Source: Campylobacter subantarcticus LMG 24377
Lineage (GTDB): Bacteria; Campylobacterota; Campylobacteria; Campylobacterales; Campylobacteraceae
NCBI RefSeq assembly: GCF_000816305.1
Contig: NZ_CP007773.1
Span: 1,736,001-1,800,000, forward strand
Length of the DNA: 64,000 bases
Reading direction: 5' to 3'
Position 1 is the first letter of the stretch. Every line of letters starts with the position of its first letter. Positions 49,158 through 56,551 of this stretch are shown here, piece after piece. The position numbers and the translations under genes were made by a program. The notes beneath the pieces are model-generated. The model made no database searches, was not told where the DNA came from, and saw only the letters and a program-made list of their open reading frames with translations.

Positions 49158-50162
49158 ATGTCAAATATCAACACACAAAACCTTCAAAATAATTTAAATA
49201 CAAACACAAGAAATATTGCAAAAACTGGAGATGATTCTCATATAGAACAAGGTAATGATGGTATAGTTAGCAATCCTAAAGCAGAGCTTGATAAAGACGC
49301 GTTTTTAAAACTTCTTTTAATAGAACTTCAACACCAAGATCCAACAGATCCTATGGATACAGAAAAGATGCTTACTCAGACTGCACAGCTTTCAGCACTT
49401 GAAATGCAAGATAATACAAACAAAACCATGACTCAACTTGTCAGCGCTATGACAAAACTACAAAATTCTATTGCAGCAAGTACTGGTATGAGTGCCTTGG
49501 CTGCTGTTGGAAAACTTGCAACAGTTAGAGATAATTATCTTATAGTTGCAGATGATGATATACAATTTCAAATTAATATGTATCTTCCAAAAGAACCTCA
49601 AAAAGGAAATAAAACAAATATTGATATTGAAGATTTTGAACTTAGTAAAAATGGTGAAGATAAGCTTGATATTAAAGGCAAGGTAGATAAGGAAATTGCA
49701 AGTTCTGGTGATACTATATATATAAAATTGAAAGACGATAAAGGTCAAGAAGAGACAGTTCAGGCTGTTGTTGGAGAAGACCAAACATTTAAAATTTTAG
49801 CACATACACCAAGTGTTGATATCAAAACAGCAAAAATTGATTCGGCTTATAAATCAGATAGTTCTCCAGTTACTTTTACTATTTATAATGAAGCTGGAGA
49901 TCCTGTTAGAACTATGAGTGTTAAAGATATGACAGCAGGAATGAAACAAATAGTATGGGACAGAACAGATGATAGTGGAAATCCTGTGCCATCTGGAAAA
50001 TACTATGTTAGAGCAAACTATATAGCAGAGGGCGGTGAAACAGTTAATTCAACTTATGGTGCATATCCTATAACCGGTGTTAAATTTGAAGAAGGTGAAG
50101 CCTTGGTTGGAATGGGCGGTAGCTGGGTTAGATGGGAAGATATTAGAGAAATTACAGGATAA
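49158..50162 (+). CDS. flgD: Flagellar hook cap protein FlgD, with an extra internal domain
   Basis: The 334-residue protein starts with the FlgD N-terminal region (KDAFLKLLLIELQHQDPTDP at 46-65, then MLTQTAQLSALEMQ) and ends with an Ig-like C-terminal domain (FTIYNEAGDPVRTM; GNPVPSGKYYVRANY). FlgD caps the growing hook. At 334 residues it is about 100 longer than enteric FlgD; the excess is a domain at about 154-231 that resembles part of FlgE encoded by the next gene. It lies 3 bp before flgE and has its own sigma-54 promoter. Confidence 0.92.
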   Translation: MSNINTQNLQNNLNTNTRNIAKTGDDSHIEQGNDGIVSNPKAELDKDAFLKLLLIELQHQDPTDPMDTEKMLTQTAQLSALEMQDNTNKTMTQLVSAMTKLQNSIAASTGMSALAAVGKLATVRDNYLIVADDDIQFQINMYLPKEPQKGNKTNIDIEDFELSKNGEDKLDIKGKVDKEIASSGDTIYIKLKDDKGQEETVQAVVGEDQTFKILAHTPSVDIKTAKIDSAYKSDSSPVTFTIYNEAGDPVRTMSVKDMTAGMKQIVWDRTDDSGNPVPSGKYYVRANYIAEGGETVNSTYGAYPITGVKFEEGEALVGMGGSWVRWEDIREITG

Positions 50163-50165
50163 GAT

Positions 50166-51791
50166 ATGTTTACAGCATTTTACAATGGAGTTAATGGGGT
50201 AAAAGCACAGAGTTATAGTATAGACAATACTGCTCATAATATTTCCAATGTTAATACCGTAGGTTTTAAATATTCTGAGGTCGGGTTCAAAGATGTATTT
50301 TATAACACTATAACAACGCAATCTTACAACAATGGCCAAAGTGGATATGGCAGCGTAGCTGGTGCAACTAATGATATTTTTGAACAAGGTCCTATTGTAT
50401 CAACTGACAATGAATTTGATGTTGCAATTACAGGAAAAGGTTTTTTTGGTGTAAGCAATGGCAATGGAGTATACTATACTAGAAATGGTGCTTTTAAACC
50501 CGATGCTAATGGAAACTTGGTAGATTCAAATGGAAACTATGTACTTGGAACAATGAATCCATCACTAAAAGAAATTCAATTAAGTGAAAGAGTTTCTGGT
50601 ATGTTTGGTCAAACACTTGGACAAAAAGTCACTACAGCTTGGACTGGAACCCCTGAACAAAATTTTCAAATGGGTGGAGTTAATACACAAGGTCCTATTT
50701 CAGTGCCTAAAAACCTTTACCTACCACCTCAACCTACACAAAATATCACTTGGCATGGAAATTTAGATACTAGCACTAAAACTGAAGCTGTTAATATAAG
50801 CGTAGATACTTCTAAATTTGAATTTAGCAAAAACGAAGATGGTAGTGTAAATATTTTAGGTAATATAAAAGATGAAAAAATTTATGGTCTAAAGCCTAAT
50901 GATACGATATATTTTAAAATCACTGATGAAAAAGGTGCAAGTCAAACTCTACAAGCTACATTGGATGAAAATTTATCGTTTAATATCAATAATCAAAAGC
51001 TTGATAAAATCGACTTAGAAACAGCTAAATTAGAATCATCTCATTTAAGCATAGAAAAAGAAGTGGCAGATAGCACTGAACTTTCTGCAAAACTCATAAA
51101 TCCAGATGGATCAGTTAGCTGGGTAAAAATAACTCTTGATAGAGTTTTACCACAAAATGGAACCGACTTAGAGTACAAGGCTCAAGCGCAAATTTATGAC
51201 AATAATGGCAACAAAATAGGCGGCACAAGCAACGGGTTAATCACTTTTAACGAATCAGGTGCATTAGTATCAAACACTCTTACTTCTATAGATAATAATG
51301 GCATCAAGGTTAATATTGACCTTGGTTCTTACTATGATCCTAATATACCTAATTCAGGCTATGATGGTTTGCATGCTTTAAAAAATAAACAGCCTTCAGT
51401 TCACACTCAAATCGATGGAAAAGGCGAAGGGTTTCTAAATAATTATTCTATCAATACAGATGGAACAGTTGTTGCAACCTTTACCAATGGAGATCAAGTA
51501 GCCATAGCAAAACTTGCCTTGTATAATTTTACAAATGAACAAGGTTTAGAAAAACTAGGAGAAAACCTATATGGCCAAACAGGAAATAGCGGAAATCCTA
51601 CTTTTTTAACCGATGCAAATGGAAATTTCAGTACAGCTACTTTCGAAGGCGGTAAGCTAGAACAATCAAATGTAGATTTATCTGTAGCATTTGCCAATCT
51701 AATCACCTTGCAAAAAGCTTATGATTCAAGTAGTAAAAGCATTACAACTGCTGATCAAATGATACAAAAAGCAATCAACATGAAACGCTAA
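50166..51791 (+). CDS. flgE: Flagellar hook protein FlgE
   Basis: The 541-residue protein has the axial N-terminus MFTAFYNGVNGVKAQSYSID followed by NTAHNISNVNTVGFK, and the matching C-terminus VDLSVAFANLITLQKAYDSS with TADQMIQKAINMKR. It polymerises to the hook. The central surface domains are longer than in enterics (about 400). Residues 210-293 resemble the extra domain of FlgD. It follows flgD by 3 bp. Confidence 0.93.
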   Translation: MFTAFYNGVNGVKAQSYSIDNTAHNISNVNTVGFKYSEVGFKDVFYNTITTQSYNNGQSGYGSVAGATNDIFEQGPIVSTDNEFDVAITGKGFFGVSNGNGVYYTRNGAFKPDANGNLVDSNGNYVLGTMNPSLKEIQLSERVSGMFGQTLGQKVTTAWTGTPEQNFQMGGVNTQGPISVPKNLYLPPQPTQNITWHGNLDTSTKTEAVNISVDTSKFEFSKNEDGSVNILGNIKDEKIYGLKPNDTIYFKITDEKGASQTLQATLDENLSFNINNQKLDKIDLETAKLESSHLSIEKEVADSTELSAKLINPDGSVSWVKITLDRVLPQNGTDLEYKAQAQIYDNNGNKIGGTSNGLITFNESGALVSNTLTSIDNNGIKVNIDLGSYYDPNIPNSGYDGLHALKNKQPSVHTQIDGKGEGFLNNYSINTDGTVVATFTNGDQVAIAKLALYNFTNEQGLEKLGENLYGQTGNSGNPTFLTDANGNFSTATFEGGKLEQSNVDLSVAFANLITLQKAYDSSSKSITTADQMIQKAINMKR

Positions 51792-51811
51792 AATTAGTAT
51801 TTCATGTTATT

Positions 51812-52249
51812 TTACCCTTTTTTGATTTGTTCAATAATATATTTTATCTCTTGCTCAAAAAATTCATAAACTCTAAGCTGTATTAATGACTCTTCTTCAT
51901 TTTTGTCGATCAGACGTTCAAGTCTATGAAAATTTACCTTTTTAACATATCTTGGATTTTTCTTTAAAAGCATAGCAATATTTTTCAACAGCGAATCTAA
52001 GTTCAACTCATTTTTTAGTATTTTTTCTACATATTCTTTAGAAGTTTGCACTAAAATCGCTTGCCTGCTTTTATCATCAGGATAAATCTCACTTGCAATG
52101 TCAGCTAAAATTTGCCAACTTTCCTGTTTGATGTTTTTCTTTGCTACGATAATTGCTGCAAAAGTTTTGGCTCTAAATTCTAAAGACAAATGACTAGGTA
52201 CAAAAAATTCTCTAAATTTAGATAAAAAGTTTGCAAATATACTCAACAT
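51812..52249 (-). CDS. Helical protein of unknown function
   Basis: The frame opens with TTG at 52261, but the ATG at 52249, with GAGGTGGAG upstream, is the likely start (145 residues). The protein is all-helical and basic, beginning with an amphipathic stretch (MLSIFANFLSKFREFFVP), then AKTFAAIIVAKKNIKQESW and DDKSRQAILVQTSKEYVEKI, which faintly recalls a TerB-like helical bundle. No catalytic motif is seen. It converges with flgE, 20 bp apart, and lies just upstream of the SRP RNA gene on the other strand. Confidence 0.7.
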   Translation of the reverse strand: MLSIFANFLSKFREFFVPSHLSLEFRAKTFAAIIVAKKNIKQESWQILADIASEIYPDDKSRQAILVQTSKEYVEKILKNELNLDSLLKNIAMLLKKNPRYVKKVNFHRLERLIDKNEEESLIQLRVYEFFEQEIKYIIEQIKKG

Positions 52250-52297
52250 ACTCCACCTCAATGTTTTTTAAGATATTTTAAGATATTATTTCAATTG

Positions 52298-52400
52298 CCT
52301 TCTCTTAGACCTGTGCAATGCTATTTTTAAGCACCGCTTCAGGGTGGGAACACAGCAGAGCACTTAAACTTAGTGTGTGCCGCAGTAATCTGGGAGAGGG
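52298..52400 (+). ncRNA. ffs: Signal recognition particle RNA (4.5S type)
   Basis: The conserved Ffh-binding tip is present: TCAGG (52339-52343), GTG, tetraloop GGAA (52347-52350), CAC, AGCAG (52354-52358), the standard arrangement of bacterial SRP RNA. The ends pair, CCTTCTCTTAGA at the start with TCTGGGAGAGGG at the end (12 pairs including G-U), closing a single long hairpin of about 103 nt. It works with Ffh in co-translational targeting. The minus-strand HD-domain gene ends 2 bp after it. Confidence 0.92.
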
Positions 52401-52402
52401 TT

Positions 52403-53626
52403 TTAAAGTTTAAAATACCCTTTAATATCTTCACAAATTCTAAAGAAATTTACCCCATTAATGTTTGGATTTGTTTTAAAATACTCATACATTCCTATAA
52501 AACCACTTTCAAGCTCTTTAGACTTTACTCCATAACTAATCGACAATGCCGCCTCTATAAAAGCTGCTAATTTATCACAATATTTCAAAGCTTTTCCATC
52601 AATAGCCTTAAAACGGTCTTCATTCACTGCATCTAAACTACCGCTATAAACACTTGGTTTATTATTAAAAATACGGTTTTCAAATTCATTTTTTACAAAA
52701 GCGCTTTCTTCATTTTGCCCTTCTCTAATACCAAGTATATAACTAAATTCTTCTCTAAAAGATAGCGGTATAAAAGGTAAAATTTTCTCATTAATAAGTT
52801 TCATTTCATACTCATTGATGATTTCATTTAAACCATCTATACCATATTTTACTGGAGAGATGATGTCTCTGGTTAAGCTTTCAGGCAAATCATGAAACAA
52901 CGCACAATAAAAATTGCTTTCTATTCTACCATCACATGCTTTTACTTCTAAAGAATAAAAATAAGACAAAATGGCCACCACAAGCATATGCCCTAAAACC
53001 GCAGTTTCTGGAATCCTTGGAGTTTGTGCCCATCTTTTTTGAAAACGCAAACGTCCGCTTAGATCAATGATTTTTGAAATTTTTTGATTCAGTGCAATTT
53101 TTCTAGCTCCAATTAATTCATAATAATCTTCTAATTCTTCTTCCACCTTAGCCTTAATATCATCAATATCACTTAAAAATGAGCTAGTTTGATAAACTAT
53201 ATTAAACTCCCATCTTGTCGCAAAATACGAAGCAGCTTTTAAAACCAATCTTTCTTTTGTATAATCTTTACCTTGTAAAAAAAGCTCATAGCGTTTTAAA
53301 AACTCACCATTTTCTATATCTTGAATCATCGGTGCAATTTTACTTAACACCCAAGCACTTACTTGGTCATTTTTTGCACGCGTTATCTCATGATACACAT
53401 CAGGGCGTATGTCTGTCACTACAACCCTACTTAAAAACTCAAAAATTCCTGCTTCTATGATAAAGCGCATATTAACATCTTTTTCCATTTTAGCAATAAA
53501 ATATGCGATGATGAATTTATGCGCTTGCTTATCAAGTTCAACTAAATTGGTCATTCTGGGATAATCATTCCATCTTGATATAGAAGCAGCTTTGAAAATA
53601 TGTTCTATCAATTCTACACTAATCAT
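52403..53626 (-). CDS. HD-domain phosphohydrolase-like protein (YfbR-type)
   Basis: The 407-residue protein has HD-domain residues in order: AVLGHMLVVAILSYF (His), YCALFHDLPESLTRDI (His-Asp), and KYCDKLAAFIEA (distal Asp) at about 212-370. This is the arrangement in YfbR-like 5'-nucleotidases. The first 200 residues are helical and include LSRVVVTDIRPDVYHEITRA. No membrane segment is seen. The substrate cannot be told from sequence. It converges with the SRP RNA gene. Confidence 0.78.
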   Translation of the reverse strand: MISVELIEHIFKAASISRWNDYPRMTNLVELDKQAHKFIIAYFIAKMEKDVNMRFIIEAGIFEFLSRVVVTDIRPDVYHEITRAKNDQVSAWVLSKIAPMIQDIENGEFLKRYELFLQGKDYTKERLVLKAASYFATRWEFNIVYQTSSFLSDIDDIKAKVEEELEDYYELIGARKIALNQKISKIIDLSGRLRFQKRWAQTPRIPETAVLGHMLVVAILSYFYSLEVKACDGRIESNFYCALFHDLPESLTRDIISPVKYGIDGLNEIINEYEMKLINEKILPFIPLSFREEFSYILGIREGQNEESAFVKNEFENRIFNNKPSVYSGSLDAVNEDRFKAIDGKALKYCDKLAAFIEAALSISYGVKSKELESGFIGMYEYFKTNPNINGVNFFRICEDIKGYFKL

Positions 53627-53754
53627 TTATTTCCTTTTTTGTTATGATTTTACTTTATTTTATAATCTTTAGCAAATTTTATTTTGATATTATGATTTGA
53701 TATTTTATTGTAAAATATTTTTAAACTTATCATCAACATAAATACAAGGCTACT

Positions 53755-54567
53755 GTGAACAATTTTGAGGAATATTTGGATTTAATAAATAACACAAAAT
53801 GGGGATTTATAGACAAAAATGGGGATTTTGTAATAAAACCGCAATTTGACTATATTGGTAATTTTAAAAAAGGACTTGCAATAGTCGGATATGGTATAAA
53901 TTTATTTGATTGTAATGCAGAAAAATATGGTTTTATAAAAGAAAATGGAAAAATTTTAATAGATATACAATTTGATGAAGTTGGAGATTTTAAAGAAGGG
54001 CTTGCTAGAGTTAAACTGAATGAAAAATGGGGGTTTATAGATAAAAATGGGGATTTTGTAATAAAACCACAATTTGATGAAGTTGGAGATTTTATCGATG
54101 GAATATCATGGTTTAAATATGAATGGGATTACACAAACCATAAATATGGCTTTTTAGATAAAAAAGGAAATTTCACAATAGAGCCATTTTTTGATGATAT
54201 TGGGTATTTTACAAAAGATACAATGCTTGTGCTTTCAGATAGCAAATGGGGAGTTGTAGATAAGAATAATGGTAATTTTATAATAGAGCCACAATTTGAC
54301 AATATAGAGTGGTTTTGCGAGGACTTTTTTCAAATAAAACTAAACGGTGAATGGGGACTTATAAATAGCCTTGGAGAGATTTTAATAAAACCTAAATTTA
54401 ACGATGTTAGATTCTTTAAAGAAGAGTTTGCTGGAGTAGAAATTGATGGAAAATGGGGATTTATAGACAAAAATGGGGATTTTATAATAAAACCACAATT
54501 TGATGAAGTTGGAGATTTTGAAGAAGGATATGCGAAAGTTGCGATAAAAATTAATAAACAATCTTAA
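53755..54567 (+). CDS. WG-repeat protein (seven repeats)
   Basis: The 270-residue protein consists of about seven WG (KWGFIDKNG) repeats of 33-45 residues, each with the pattern K-W/Y-G-F-I-D-K-N-G...I-x-P-x-F-D. Repeats 1, 3 and 7 are almost identical in DNA, so they have been copied or converted recently. The start is GTG with AAGG upstream, with no ATG before the first repeat. No signal peptide is seen. WG repeats are beta-rich, probably binding modules; no function is known here. The gene is in the accessory patch next to fic, with no operon partner. Confidence 0.85.
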   Translation: MNNFEEYLDLINNTKWGFIDKNGDFVIKPQFDYIGNFKKGLAIVGYGINLFDCNAEKYGFIKENGKILIDIQFDEVGDFKEGLARVKLNEKWGFIDKNGDFVIKPQFDEVGDFIDGISWFKYEWDYTNHKYGFLDKKGNFTIEPFFDDIGYFTKDTMLVLSDSKWGVVDKNNGNFIIEPQFDNIEWFCEDFFQIKLNGEWGLINSLGEILIKPKFNDVRFFKEEFAGVEIDGKWGFIDKNGDFIIKPQFDEVGDFEEGYAKVAIKINKQS

Positions 54568-54574
54568 AAAAAAT

Positions 54575-54715
54575 TTAATTTTTATAAATTTTATGTTATT
54601 TTAATTAGAACTTGTGTTTTAATGAGCATTAATTAATATCGCAAATTATTTAAACCGCAAAACACACATTCTAAAACACTACTTTAAGAAAGTTTATATT
54701 ATAAAAATTTAAATA
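54575..54715 (-). pseudogene. Decayed duplicate of the 3' end of fbpC
   Basis: Read on minus, 54655-54710 matches the fbpC segment 55689-55746. By eye 41 of 56 aligned bases agree, with one 2-bp gap, and 13 of 15 differences are transitions. One frame still reads SVLECVFCG, compared with SILECVFYG in FbpC. Weaker similarity runs on to about 54575, to the end of fbpC. It is non-coding and lies on the far side of fic from the intact fbpC. Confidence 0.6.
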
Positions 54716-54851
54716 TGAGATTAAAATTATAATTTTTACAATAAAAATTTATCTTTTATAGCATTCTACCCAACTAAAACACAACTCTCAATTTAACAAA
54801 TAAATACAGTTGTCTAAATTTCAATTTTGGAACAAAATAAACAATATACAA

Positions 54852-54884
54852 AATATTTTTTTCTTATATAAAGAAAAAATATTA
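54852..54884 (-). terminator. A/T hairpin after fic
   Basis: An imperfect inverted repeat (AATATTTTTTTCTT / AAGAAAAAATATT, loop ATAT) lies about 13 bp beyond the fic stop codon. It is all A/T in most of the stem, so its strength is modest. Confidence 0.45.
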
Positions 54885-54896
54885 TTGATCATTATT

Positions 54897-55508
54897 TTAA
54901 CTAAAAAGCTCTTTTGTTTTATAGAGTGTATATCCTTCATAATAATAGCTTGCGTCAATCCCTCTTGCAAAAATATTAAAACTATGAATATCATCACTCA
55001 AAGCATTTTGAAGTAAAATTTTTATCTCTACATCTTTAATAGGACTTCTTTGCATAGCCATTATATAATCATCTTTATCAATCAAACTCCAATCAATCAC
55101 TTTTTTCAACTCTTTTTTAAGTATTAAATCAAGCCAAATTCTCATACTTCTGCCATTTCCTTCTCTAAAAGGATGAGCTACATTCATTTCTACATATTTT
55201 TCTACAATTTGTTCAAAGCAAGATTGCTCCATGAGTTCTATTTTTTTAATTGCCTCATGTAAATAAACAGCAGGAGCAAATCTAAAATTTCCTTTTGAAA
55301 TATTTACCTCTCTTATTTTTCCTGCAAAATCATAAATATCTTCAAATAATTTTTGATGAATTGCCCTTAAGCTTTCAAAACTTCCTGCTTTTAATGTATC
55401 TAAAAAACCACTTTCAAATAAAGCTTTCGCTTTTAGTTTACTTATTCTTTCTTCTTCTTTGGCCAATTTTAGTTGATTTTTTATACCAAGTTTATTTGTA
55501 AGTATCAT
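54897..55508 (-). CDS. fic: Fic-domain AMP-transferase with a C-terminal self-inhibitory motif
   Basis: The 203-residue protein has the Fic core HPFREGNGR at 112-120 (catalytic His112, anion-binding loop) and a preceding flap region (FRFAPAVYLHEA). The C-terminus carries SYYYEG (187-192), which fits the inhibitory S/T-x3-E-G/N motif of class III Fic proteins such as that of Neisseria meningitidis. The Glu would obstruct ATP gamma-phosphate binding, so no separate antitoxin is needed. None is seen in the flanks. Fic enzymes add AMP to target hydroxyls; the target is unknown. It lies 62 bp downstream of fbpC, on the same strand. Confidence 0.9.
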   Translation of the reverse strand: MILTNKLGIKNQLKLAKEEERISKLKAKALFESGFLDTLKAGSFESLRAIHQKLFEDIYDFAGKIREVNISKGNFRFAPAVYLHEAIKKIELMEQSCFEQIVEKYVEMNVAHPFREGNGRSMRIWLDLILKKELKKVIDWSLIDKDDYIMAMQRSPIKDVEIKILLQNALSDDIHSFNIFARGIDASYYYEGYTLYKTKELFS

Positions 55509-55570
55509 TTTAAACCTTTAAAGTTTATATTCTATAAGATATTTAATATAAACTTGATTAAAATTATGAT

Positions 55571-56551
55571 TTAAAACTCTTTTGTTTCGCTTAATTTAAG
55601 ATAAATTTCATCATTTTTACCAAGCTCTTTGTGATGATAAATGCTAAAAATACATCCTTCTAAATTCACGCTTAGCTCATAAAAATCTCCATAAAACACG
55701 CATTCTAAAATACTAGCTTTTAAAGGGGTTTGTGCTGTTGAAATTTGTATGTCATTAGGGCGTAAAATACCATTTTTACTTTGCAAATACTCTTTGAATT
55801 TCTCATCTAAAATTGTATTTGGATCTATAAAAAATGCCTCGCCCAAAAAGCAAGCACTATCTATATTTTTAGGCTTATAAAAAAGCTCTTTAGCACTTCC
55901 ATAGTCTAAAATTTTCCCATCCTTAATCAAGGCTATATTATCAGATAAATAAAACGCATCGTCTTTATCATGTGTAACAAAAATAGCACTAAGCTTATGT
56001 TCTTTTAAGATATTTTTAATTTCTTTGCGCATTTTAACACTTAAAGTGTGATTTAAATTTGAAAAAGGCTCATCAAAAAGTATGATTTTTGGTCTTGCAA
56101 CTATGGTTCTTGCTAGTGCCACCCTTTGAGCTTGTCCACCACTTAGTTCATTTGGATAGCGTTTTAAAAGTGTATTTAAATTTAAAATTTCTAAAACCTC
56201 ATCTAGTCTTTGTTTTTGCTCATTTTTACTTAAAGAGCTTATACCAAAACATATATTTTCTTCTACATTTAAGTGCGGAAATAAAGCATAATCTTGAAAC
56301 AAAACCCCCACATCACGATCTTGCGGGATCAAATAAACATTTTTAGAGGCAACTAGTTTATTTGCTATATAAATACTACCATCATTAATTTCAAAAAATC
56401 CAGCTATACAACCAAGTAAAGAGCTTTTACCACAACCACTCTCACCTAAAACACTGACAATCTCGCCTTCTTTTAAGCTCAAAGAAATTCCCTTTAAAAC
56501 ATCTGTTTTTCCAAAAGATTTATAAAGATTATCAATTTTTAAGACTTCCAT
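55571..56551 (-). CDS. fbpC: Fe(III) ABC transporter ATP-binding protein
   Basis: The 326-residue ATPase has Walker A LGESGCGKSSLL, the Q-loop FQDYALFPHL, the signature LSGGQAQRVALAR, Walker B IILFDEPFSNL and the switch His in FVTHDKDDAF. A C-terminal regulatory (TOBE-like) domain ends the protein. It powers Fe(III) import through FbpB. It begins at the last base of fbpB (1-bp overlap). A decayed duplicate of its 3' end lies beyond fic. The name follows the C. jejuni cfbpABC system. Confidence 0.92.
   Translation of the reverse strand: MEVLKIDNLYKSFGKTDVLKGISLSLKEGEIVSVLGESGCGKSSLLGCIAGFFEINDGSIYIANKLVASKNVYLIPQDRDVGVLFQDYALFPHLNVEENICFGISSLSKNEQKQRLDEVLEILNLNTLLKRYPNELSGGQAQRVALARTIVARPKIILFDEPFSNLNHTLSVKMRKEIKNILKEHKLSAIFVTHDKDDAFYLSDNIALIKDGKILDYGSAKELFYKPKNIDSACFLGEAFFIDPNTILDEKFKEYLQSKNGILRPNDIQISTAQTPLKASILECVFYGDFYELSVNLEGCIFSIYHHKELGKNDEIYLKLSETKEF

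Larger units (their letters stand above)
54568..54896. other. 329-bp AT-rich gap between the WG gene and fic
   Basis: This stretch contains no convincing gene. Its first part (54575-54715) is a decayed copy of the fbpC 3' end on minus, and its last part (54852-54884) is a hairpin at the end of fic. The middle (54716-54850) is AT-rich with no structure I can interpret. Confidence 0.6.

Noticed and set aside
52396-52421. Possible terminator hairpin after SRP RNA (AGGGTTTTAAA / TTTAAAATACCCT)
   Set aside because: The stem needs a 2-base bulge and has almost no loop; it may help end SRP transcription, but the evidence is weak.
52373-52570. Open frame on plus starting inside the SRP RNA
   Set aside because: It is antisense to the HD-domain gene and starts in a structural RNA; the minus-strand frame has the HD motifs.
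54810-55016. Plus-strand open frame overlapping the end of fic
   Set aside because: AT-rich low-complexity protein antisense to a recognised gene, without a ribosome site.
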